Positions 1 through 5,511 of a DNA stretch of 9,830 nt are shown here, in pieces (positions within the stretch are counted from its first letter, which is position 1; each line of letters begins with the position of its first letter). Origin of the DNA: Bacteroidia bacterium (GTDB taxonomy: Bacteria > Bacteroidota > Bacteroidia > Bacteroidales > CAJPTX01); assembly GCA_905373475.1 (NCBI GenBank), contig CAJPTC010000044.1:1-9830 (forward strand), written 5' to 3'. A program made the translations under genes and the position numbers. The notes under the pieces were generated by a model, which was not told the DNA's origin, ran no database searches, and saw nothing but the letters and a program-made list of their open reading frames with translations.

Positions 1-5
1 TCACG

Positions 6-56
6 TCGTATCATGAAAAAATTGCACACAATGCGAATATACACGTCATGATACGA
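6..56. repeat. 11-bp inverted repeat pair beside the left palindrome
   Basis: TCGTATCATGA at 6-16 is the exact reverse complement of TCATGATACGA at 46-56, with 29 bp between the arms. The right arm ends one base before the GC-rich palindrome at 58-77, so the two form one composite block. No ORF of credible composition covers it. The pairing is seen directly; any role (folded repeat unit, chance) is inference. Confidence 0.5.
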
Positions 57-57
57 T

Positions 58-77
58 GGGCGAGGCGTGCCTCGCCC
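58..77. repeat. GC-rich 20-bp palindromic repeat, left copy
   Basis: GGGCGAGGCGTGCCTCGCCC is self-complementary except for the central G/T step. The same element, with A for G at the centre and so perfectly palindromic, recurs at 9780-9799. Both copies are followed by GTT. It lies downstream of the tRNA-Pro terminator, outside any gene. Two near-identical copies in non-coding DNA of one window suggest a dispersed REP-like family; copy number elsewhere cannot be seen here. Confidence 0.75.
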
Positions 78-165
78 GTTAAATACGTCTTTGGCGTATA
101 TTCGGTTAATGCCTTATTCACTTCGCGCCGTAAAACGCCGTCCGCGCGAGCCTCTCCCTGTAGGC

Positions 166-195
166 AAAAAAAAACGGTAGGGAACTTCCCTACCG
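166..195 (-). terminator. Intrinsic terminator of tRNA-Pro
   Basis: Read on the minus strand there is a perfect 9-bp stem (arms 187-195 and 175-183) closed by a 3-base loop at 184-186, directly followed by nine T residues (A-run at 166-174 on the plus strand). It begins 10 bases past the tRNA 3' end. Stem plus U-tract in the correct orientation is the classical rho-independent form. Confidence 0.93.
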
Positions 196-204
196 CACCT
201 CTTG

Positions 205-279
205 TCGGGGTGACTAGATTCGAACTAGCGACCCTACGCCCCCCAGACGTATACTCTAACCGGACTGAGCTACACCCCG
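205..279 (-). tRNA. tRNA-Pro, anticodon GGG
   Basis: The minus strand folds into a complete 75-nt cloverleaf. The acceptor stem CGGGGTG pairs with CACCCCG, followed by discriminator A. The D-arm has a GCTC/GAGT stem. The anticodon arm TACGT/GCGTA carries the loop CTGGGGG, giving anticodon GGG. The variable region is GGGTC, and the T-arm GCTAG/CTAGT holds the loop TTCGAAT. G·T wobbles occur at the ends of the D, anticodon and T stems. GGG reads proline codons CCC and, by wobble, CCU. CCA is not encoded (CAA follows the discriminator), so it must be added after transcription. It is a single-gene unit with its own promoter core and intrinsic terminator. Confidence 0.96.
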
Positions 280-295
280 AACTTTTTCAACAGCG

Positions 296-303
296 CAAAG
301 ATA
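296..303 (-). promoter_or_regulatory. Promoter -7 element of tRNA-Pro
   Basis: TATCTTTG on the minus strand matches the Bacteroidetes sigma-ABfr -7 consensus TAnnTTTG. It lies 16 bp upstream of the mature tRNA 5' end, so initiation about 7 bases beyond the motif leaves a short 5' trailer for RNase P. No convincing -33 TTG motif is visible. Confidence 0.7.
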
Positions 304-527
304 TAACAAACTTTCGAGTTGTGGCGTAGATCCCAATTGAATCTCTCCTCCCATTATGCGGCCTTACCGTAATTTGCTCCTCCACGAGACGCCTTTGAGA
401 TGGTTCTAGCCTATTTGGCAATTTTTTCCACGTTTCTAGTGCCTATCCAAACCCTGCGTCATTGAACCAAAGCTACCGCTACTAAGTTTATAGGTAAAAA
501 GAATAGATATAAATTACGGCAGTTTAT
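304..527. other. Intergenic region between tRNA-Pro and fur
   Basis: No gene is supported between the divergent tRNA-Pro and fur promoters. The only structure seen is a loose direct repeat, TTCTAG-CCTAT at 404-414 and TTCTAGTGCCTAT at 434-446, 30 bp apart, and an AT-rich imperfect inverted repeat at 506-531 that runs into the fur promoter. No second tRNA, riboswitch or terminator was recognised. Confidence 0.5.
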
Positions 528-535
528 TATCTTTG
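528..535 (+). promoter_or_regulatory. Promoter -7 element of fur
   Basis: TATCTTTG fits the Bacteroidetes TAnnTTTG element and sits 29 bp before the fur ATG, predicting a leader of roughly 20 nt. An imperfect AT-rich inverted repeat (GATATAAA at 506-513 against TTTATTATC at 523-531, one bulged base) overlaps it and could be an operator. The promoter call rests on motif and position; the operator is inference. Confidence 0.68.
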
Positions 536-564
536 CTACACGAAACTTTAATACATAGCGCGTA

Positions 565-1056
565 ATGGAACAACGTCATGAGGCTAATGCTGGCAGTTCT
601 GCAAGTGCAAATACAAAAGAGACCGTTAGGAATTTGTTTACGCAGTACCTAGTTCAGAAAGGGCATCGGAAAACACCAGAACGTTTCGCAATACTAGACG
701 AGATCTATTCTCGCGAAGGACATTTCGATATAGAAACCCTCTATATCTTTATGAAAAACAAGAACTACCAAGTAAGCCGTGCAACGCTCTACAACACCAT
801 AGAACTGCTACTCGATTGTGGCTTGGTTATCAAGCATCAATTCGGTAAGAATATGGCGCACTTCGAGCGCGCATACGAATGCAAGCAGCACGACCACCTG
901 ATCTGTACACAGTGCGGAAAACTCATTGAATTCTGCGACCCCCGTATCCAAGAGATACAAGACTCGGTGGCCGAACAGCTTAAATTCAAGGTCGCGCATC
1001 ACACGCTCTATTTCTACGGAATTTGCGAAGACTGTTTGAAGGAACTACGTAGCTAA
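565..1056 (+). CDS. fur: Fur-family metal-responsive transcriptional regulator
   Basis: A dimeric cytoplasmic repressor that binds DNA when loaded with metal, normally Fe(II), and controls iron or haem uptake genes. The 163-residue length is usual for Fur. Residues 1-19 are a polar Ser/Ala/Asn-rich extension. Residues about 20-100 form the winged helix, with the recognition helix near SRATLYNTIELL (71-82). The dimerisation and metal domain follows. Aligned by eye to E. coli Fur, the regulatory-site ligands are present as H53, E101, H109 and H111. D110 and H146 match D89 and H125, but the position of H87 is Q108. Two Cys pairs suit a structural zinc: C114-x2-C117 in HLICTQCGK and C154-x2-C157. 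The ATG is preceded by a good promoter core. purA follows after 112 bp on the same strand with no terminator. Zur or PerR specificity is possible, but general features and neighbourhood favour Fur. Confidence 0.9.
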   Translation: MEQRHEANAGSSASANTKETVRNLFTQYLVQKGHRKTPERFAILDEIYSREGHFDIETLYIFMKNKNYQVSRATLYNTIELLLDCGLVIKHQFGKNMAHFERAYECKQHDHLICTQCGKLIEFCDPRIQEIQDSVAEQLKFKVAHHTLYFYGICEDCLKELRS

Positions 1057-1123
1057 ACTGTTTGTTCTGTGCATCGCGCAAAATCGTAAACAATACCTAA
1101 TTTAGTACCAAAATAAAACGGTG

Positions 1124-1168
1124 TGTGCGCCGCCGAAGGTGTGGCGTGCGCAAAAAGTGTGTGTGTGT
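1124..1168 (+). promoter_or_regulatory. Structured GT-repeat leader of purA
   Basis: Directly before the purA ATG lies a potential stem-loop: 1124-1131 pairs with 1143-1150 in eight pairs, of which three are G·T, with a small inner CC/GG helix. It is followed by CAAAAA and an uninterrupted (GT)6 run at 1157-1168 ending at the ATG. There is no Shine-Dalgarno sequence. The bases are seen; a regulatory role or slippage-driven length change is inference. The segment is also open in frame from GTG 1121, so it could instead be N-terminal coding sequence. Confidence 0.3.
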
Positions 1169-2467
1169 ATGCGAGAATCGAATGAAGGGCACGCGGGGCG
1201 AGTAGACGTGTTGCTAGGGTTACAGTGGGGCGACGAAGGAAAAGGTAAGGTCGTCGATGTATTGGCAAAACAATACAATGTGATTGCGCGCTTCCAAGGA
1301 GGACCTAATGCGGGGCATTCTTTGGTCTTTGGAAAAGAAAAGTTTGTATTGCATACAATCCCTAGTGGGATTTTCCGTAAATCAGTGCAAAATATAGTAG
1401 CCAGCGGGGTAGTGGTAGACCCTGTTTCGTTCCAGCAGGAGGTGCTACAGTTGCAGAGTACAGGCGTAGATCTACGCTCGCAACTCAAATTGTCGCGCCG
1501 TGCACATCTCATACTCCCCACCCACAAATTGTTAGATGCCTTTTACGAAAAGCAGAAGGGCAACCAAAAGATAGGATCTACCCTAAAAGGAATTGGCCCA
1601 ACATATACCGACAAGATTGCTCGTAACGGTCTCCGTATCGGCGATGTAAACCTCCCCAATTTCAAACAAAAATATGAAGCGCTCAAGGCACATCATCTCT
1701 GCATAATGGGGAATGAAGTAGATACTACTGCCCTTGCAGAAGCCGAAAAGCGTTGGTTTGAAGCCATAGAGGTACTCAAACAGTACGAGTTCATCGATTC
1801 AGAATACCTTGTTAACAAATATCTCTCACAAGGAATAGACCTCTTAGCAGAAGGCGCACAGGGCTCAATGCTCGACGTAGATTTTGGCTCGTATCCCTTT
1901 GTAACCTCCTCCAATACAATTTGTGCAGGGGCTTGCACTGGAATGGGAGTAGCTCCGCGTCGCATTGGGCGCGTTTATGGCATTTTCAAGGCATACTGTA
2001 CCCGTGTGGGCGCAGGTCCCTTCCCAACCGAACTACACGACGCTTTGGGCGAAAAAATGCGCGTACAAGGGCAAGAATTCGGTGCTACAACAGGACGTCC
2101 GAGACGCTGTGGCTGGCTCGATATGGTGGCGCTCAAATATGCTATAATGCTCAATGGCGTCACGCATCTTATCATGACAAAAGCCGATGTGCTCTCCAAT
2201 TTCGAGACCATCCGCGTATGTACAAGTTACACCATAGATGGCGTGGCGAGCGACCACGTACCCTTTGCAGCCGAGCAAGAAGTAGGGCTTGTATACCGCG
2301 ATTTTAAGGGTTGGCAGGAGGATATCAGCACTTGCAAAACGTACGAGGAGCTGCCAGCAGCGTTCAAGGAATTCATGAATTATATCGAGCAAGAAACAGG
2401 AGTGCCAATAGTCATAGTTTCACTCGGTCCTGATCGTGACGATACGCTTATTCGTTCCTTGGCGTGA
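1169..2467 (+). CDS. purA: Adenylosuccinate synthetase
   Basis: Catalyses GTP-dependent joining of IMP and aspartate to adenylosuccinate, the first committed step from IMP to AMP, in the cytoplasm. From ATG 1169 the protein is 432 residues, typical of PurA. Diagnostic motifs appear in order: GDEGKGK (21-27; D22 is the catalytic Asp), NAGH (47-50; catalytic H50), GIGPTYTDK (141-149), EGAQGSMLD (228-236), TTGRPRRCGW (307-316), TKAD (337-340, guanine recognition) and SLGPDRDDT (418-426). The frame is open back to GTG 1121, which would add 16 Cys/Val-rich residues. ATG 1169 is preferred because conserved homology starts only at VDVLLGLQWG (12-21) and the earlier stretch is GT-repeat DNA. It probably shares the fur transcript. 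Its TGA overlaps the GTG of the next gene, implying translational coupling. Confidence 0.96.
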   Translation: MRESNEGHAGRVDVLLGLQWGDEGKGKVVDVLAKQYNVIARFQGGPNAGHSLVFGKEKFVLHTIPSGIFRKSVQNIVASGVVVDPVSFQQEVLQLQSTGVDLRSQLKLSRRAHLILPTHKLLDAFYEKQKGNQKIGSTLKGIGPTYTDKIARNGLRIGDVNLPNFKQKYEALKAHHLCIMGNEVDTTALAEAEKRWFEAIEVLKQYEFIDSEYLVNKYLSQGIDLLAEGAQGSMLDVDFGSYPFVTSSNTICAGACTGMGVAPRRIGRVYGIFKAYCTRVGAGPFPTELHDALGEKMRVQGQEFGATTGRPRRCGWLDMVALKYAIMLNGVTHLIMTKADVLSNFETIRVCTSYTIDGVASDHVPFAAEQEVGLVYRDFKGWQEDISTCKTYEELPAAFKEFMNYIEQETGVPIVIVSLGPDRDDTLIRSLA

Positions 2468-2943
2468 GTATCCCCAACTATCCGCAGTTAGCATTGCCTC
2501 CTTGCCAACTTCAAGTACGTGAAGGGCGAGGGGGCTTTTCTGTCTACGACCTGTGTCGTATGCTATGGGTGGCATTTACGCCCGAGGAGTGGGTGCGTCA
2601 GCACGTCCTGCACTATCTGCTCTACCAGAAGTCCTACCCACGCCTTCTCATTCATGTAGAAGAGCGCGTGATGGTAAACGGGCAGCCGCAGCGTGCCGAT
2701 ATAGTTGTGTATGGGCGCGATACAAAGCCCTTCTTACTCATTGAGTGCAAAGCGGCACATATCGCCATTGGAGAGGATACGATCTGGCAGGTGGCTACCT
2801 ACAATAGCGTATTGAAAGCCGCCTATTTTGCCGTGACCAACGGTATGGGGATCGGAGTATTTCAGACTACCGATACAGGCGTTAGCTATTGGGGAACAGA
2901 TTTTCCAGAATACCCGAAACGGGAGATGGAAGTAATCGAATAA
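2464..2943 (+). CDS. Stand-alone HsdR N-terminal-like PD-(D/E)XK protein
   Basis: A 159-residue protein consisting only of a domain like the N-terminal nuclease part of type I restriction subunit HsdR. The nuclease core is readable: QPQRADIVVY (D79), then LLIECKA (E94-x-K96), then the QxxxY-type motif around Q109 and Y113. A helical stretch at 41-57 contains E41/E42, which could supply the upstream acidic residue. There is no helicase motor, signal peptide or membrane segment, and no hsdM or hsdS nearby, so it is not a type I system. Family members of this size occur singly in Bacteroidetes, from memory, with no established function. The GTG start is chosen because it overlaps the purA stop (GTGA) and no in-frame ATG precedes the conserved part. 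It could cleave DNA or RNA, or be a repair or housekeeping factor; substrate is unknown. A short CCAA/TTGG hairpin beyond the stop is too weak to call as a terminator. Confidence 0.82.
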   Translation: MSIPNYPQLALPPCQLQVREGRGGFSVYDLCRMLWVAFTPEEWVRQHVLHYLLYQKSYPRLLIHVEERVMVNGQPQRADIVVYGRDTKPFLLIECKAAHIAIGEDTIWQVATYNSVLKAAYFAVTNGMGIGVFQTTDTGVSYWGTDFPEYPKREMEVIE

Positions 2944-2982
2944 ACCGACATTAATCCTAAAATTCCAACGGCGCTTGGTGTC

Positions 2983-4068
2983 TCAAACGCGCTCATACGC
3001 TTGGTTACGGCGTACAGGTTCAAAGCCCGCGTTACGGATGAGAGCCCTCATGCCCTCTGCATCCATCTTGTGCTCTGTACCTGTGGCAGAGACCACGTTC
3101 TCTTCTATCATAATAGAGCCCATATCATCTGCGCCTCCCCATAATGAGAGTGCGGCAATCTCGTGCCCTACGGTAAGCCACGAGGCTTGTATATGCAGTA
3201 TATTAGTAAGCAGTATCCGTGCAAGAGCTACGAGCCGCAGGTGTTCTGTTCCCGTGGTAGGCTTGTAATCTATCATTTTAGCGAGCCGTGTCCCATTACC
3301 CTGATACGGCCATGCGATGAACGCAAGGAAAGCACGTCGCCCTACTCGTAAGCTCTCAGCTTGCAGGTCGCGCAGTAGCAGTAGGTGCTCTATACGCTCT
3401 TCTAGGGTCTCTACGTGCCCGTACATCATAGTTGCCGAGGTAAGTAGTCCCATACTTTGCGCTTCGCGCATCACTGCTACCCATTGTGCAGCAGTCGCTT
3501 TGCGAGGAGAGATTTTTTTTCGTACACGCTCGTTGAGAATTTCAGCCCCTGCGCCTGGTAGCGAATCTAGCCCCGCTGCCACGAGTCGTTCCAGAACCTC
3601 TTGTGTACTACAGTGCGCCTGATGCGCAATAAAAACAATCTCAGGCGGTCCGAGTGCGTGCAATTTTACGGTAGGAAATTCTTGCTTCAACCAGCGGAAG
3701 AGCCCCTCGTACCCCTCTAGGGTCATGCGAGGGTCTAACCCGCCCTGTAACAGGATCTGGTCGCCCCCTTTGGCGAGGAGCTCGGTTATCTTTGTGCGAT
3801 ATGCTTCCTTTGTGGTAGTGAAAAGTGGTACGTTCCCCGCTCCTGCATGAAAGCCACAAAAGAGACAGCCCGCAGCGCAAGCATTCGTAATATTGATATT
3901 CCTATCTATTTGCCACGTCACAATACGTTCGGGGAGGAGGCGCATACGTACCTTGTGGGCTACTGCCATGAGTTCGTCTAATGGCGCTTCGTTCCACAGC
4001 AGTAGCGCCTCTGTTAGGTTTAGCGCTTCTAAAGCCTCTGCCCGCTGATAAAGTTCGGAAAGCAACAT
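2983..4068 (-). CDS. mqnC: Cyclic dehypoxanthinyl futalosine synthase, radical SAM
   Basis: Radical SAM enzyme of the futalosine route to menaquinone: it cyclises dehypoxanthine futalosine to the cyclic product that MqnD then cleaves. The 361-residue length fits MqnC. The cluster motif CAAGCLFC gives C64-x3-C68-x2-C71 for the 4Fe-4S centre. Other family landmarks are DRNINITNAC (55-64), LLQGGLDP (106-113), HALGPPEI (137-144), LDSLPGAGAEIL (167-178), ISPRK (186-190), TMMYGHVET (213-221) and the C-terminal GADDMGSIMIEENVV (312-326). These separate it from MqnE, the other radical SAM enzyme of the route. It is the last gene of the minus-strand group, starting 7 bp after the MATE stop, so co-transcription is likely. 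No other mqn gene lies in the window. Confidence 0.93.
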   Translation of the reverse strand: MLLSELYQRAEALEALNLTEALLLWNEAPLDELMAVAHKVRMRLLPERIVTWQIDRNINITNACAAGCLFCGFHAGAGNVPLFTTTKEAYRTKITELLAKGGDQILLQGGLDPRMTLEGYEGLFRWLKQEFPTVKLHALGPPEIVFIAHQAHCSTQEVLERLVAAGLDSLPGAGAEILNERVRKKISPRKATAAQWVAVMREAQSMGLLTSATMMYGHVETLEERIEHLLLLRDLQAESLRVGRRAFLAFIAWPYQGNGTRLAKMIDYKPTTGTEHLRLVALARILLTNILHIQASWLTVGHEIAALSLWGGADDMGSIMIEENVVSATGTEHKMDAEGMRALIRNAGFEPVRRNQAYERV

Positions 4069-4075
4069 CGTTGCA

Positions 4076-5470
4076 CTAAGCCTTTAGCAGCTTATTGAGC
4101 CTGCGGAATTCGTACACAATCACCACGATAAAGATGAGTGCCGACAGAAAATCGGAAACGGGCGTAGCACGCCAAATACCGTCGAGTCCCCAAAAATAGG
4201 GGAGTAAGAAAAGCATCGAAACGAGAAGCACGATTTGGCGGATAACCGTCAGAATGGCAGATGTAACAGCGTTACCGATAGACTGGAAGTACCCAATCGC
4301 AATGATTTGTATACCCACCAAGGGCATCGCGAGAAAGTAAACGCGCATGGCAGGTATGCCGTGCGCTTGCAATTCTCCCACCGTCTTTTCAAAAAATTGG
4401 ATGATGGGACTCGGGAAAATCTCCACAAGTATGAAACCAATAAGAGCAATACAAGTTCCAGCGGTGAGGCTATAGAAGAAGGCCGAACGTAAGCGCTGGT
4501 AGTGTTTTGCACCTACGCAGTACCCATATATGGGCTGAGCGGCTTGATTAAGTGCTACAATTGACATCATCAGGAGCATCGACACGGAGTTTATAACCCC
4601 CAGCACACTCATGTCATAATCGTTGCCGTAGCTGAGCAGCTGCTTGTTGAAAACACTTTGTACAAGGCTTGCCGCCAGCTGAATGATGAAGGGAGAGAAG
4701 CCAATGGCAAAGATAGAAAGCGTGTCGCTCCACGAAAAACGCAAATTTGCCCAGTGTAGTTTGAGTGTAGATTTTTTACGACAGAAATAGCCTAACACCC
4801 AAAATGCCAATACGCCTTGTGCAACAAAAGTGGCCCAGGCAGCACCAGGTACGCCCCAACCAAAGACAAAAATGAACAACGGATCGAGTACCACGTTCGT
4901 AACGGCACTTATCAGCATACTGTACATAGCCGTTTTGGCACTCCCCTCGGCGCGGATGAAATTGTTCATAGAGTAACCTACGACCGAAAAGATAGAACCT
5001 AAAAGGTTGATCTCTAGGTATTCCTTCGCATACTGGTGCGTTAGCGGAGTCACGCCAAAGAATTGAAGTAAGGGTTCGATGATAGCAAAACCCACTACCG
5101 CGAAAACAAGCCCTACGATGAGCATCAGAACGAACGAGTGCCCGATAATGCGCTCTGCTCCCTTAAAATCCCCTTTACCAAGCGCAATAGATACTCGAAC
5201 AGAGCCACCAATGCCGATAAGCATACCCAGTGCCACTCGCACTAAAACAACGGGGAAAATGGCACTTAAAGCGGCGAGAGCAAGCGGATCGACCTGCCCC
5301 AGAAATACTCGGTCTACAATGTTGTAGAGTGCGGAAACGATAACTCCTACCAGTGCTGGTAAAAAATACTTTACCAAAAGCTTCAGGATAGGCGCTGTGC
5401 GCATCTCATCCCAATGCCCCTCTCGCCTGTGCTCAGCTACGACTTCTTCTGTTAACAGATTCTCATTCAT
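4076..5470 (-). CDS. MATE-family multidrug/sodium antiporter
   Basis: Inner-membrane efflux transporter of the MATE family, which exports cationic drugs or metabolites in exchange for Na+ or H+. At 464 residues it has the normal length and about twelve hydrophobic segments in two halves. Recognisable MATE/MepA-like stretches are LPALVGVIVSALYNIVDRVF (37-56), FIRAEGSAKTAM (171-182), TNVVLDPLFIFVF (191-203) followed by GVPGAAWAT (206-214), and QAAQPIYGYCVGA (309-321). The second half repeats the topology to about residue 455. Residues 1-25 are a polar cytoplasmic tail; M23 is an alternative start but ATG 5470 gives the fuller product. It sits 41 bp after the TlpA-like gene and 7 bp before mqnC. 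The substrate cannot be read from sequence. Confidence 0.93.
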   Translation of the reverse strand: MNENLLTEEVVAEHRREGHWDEMRTAPILKLLVKYFLPALVGVIVSALYNIVDRVFLGQVDPLALAALSAIFPVVLVRVALGMLIGIGGSVRVSIALGKGDFKGAERIIGHSFVLMLIVGLVFAVVGFAIIEPLLQFFGVTPLTHQYAKEYLEINLLGSIFSVVGYSMNNFIRAEGSAKTAMYSMLISAVTNVVLDPLFIFVFGWGVPGAAWATFVAQGVLAFWVLGYFCRKKSTLKLHWANLRFSWSDTLSIFAIGFSPFIIQLAASLVQSVFNKQLLSYGNDYDMSVLGVINSVSMLLMMSIVALNQAAQPIYGYCVGAKHYQRLRSAFFYSLTAGTCIALIGFILVEIFPSPIIQFFEKTVGELQAHGIPAMRVYFLAMPLVGIQIIAIGYFQSIGNAVTSAILTVIRQIVLLVSMLFLLPYFWGLDGIWRATPVSDFLSALIFIVVIVYEFRRLNKLLKA

Positions 5471-5511
5471 GGATTGTTCTTTCCAGCAACGTACTTGAGA
5501 AAAAACGAGCT

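Noticed and set aside
58..279. tRNA-Pro as the attachment site of an integrated element
   Set aside because: The tRNA has its own terminator, no second copy of its 3' end is seen in the window, and there is no integrase. The repeats at the ends do not match the tRNA.
48..329. 93-codon open frame on the plus strand at the left end
   Set aside because: It runs through the palindromic repeat, the terminator and the antisense of tRNA-Pro; its residues show no family resemblance. An artefact of stable RNA and repeat DNA.
1121..1168. GTG 1121 as the purA start
   Set aside because: It would add a Cys/Val-rich stretch encoded by GT repeats that is absent from the family; ATG 1169 gives a normal-length enzyme.
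2464..2943. Remnant of a type I restriction-modification system
   Set aside because: The protein is the complete small form, not a broken hsdR: there is a clean start coupled to purA, no helicase remnant, and no methylase or specificity gene on either side.
2965..2978. Bidirectional terminator between the convergent hsdR-like gene and mqnC
   Set aside because: The stem is only CCAA/TTGG and the following T-tract on the minus strand is short and interrupted; too weak to call.
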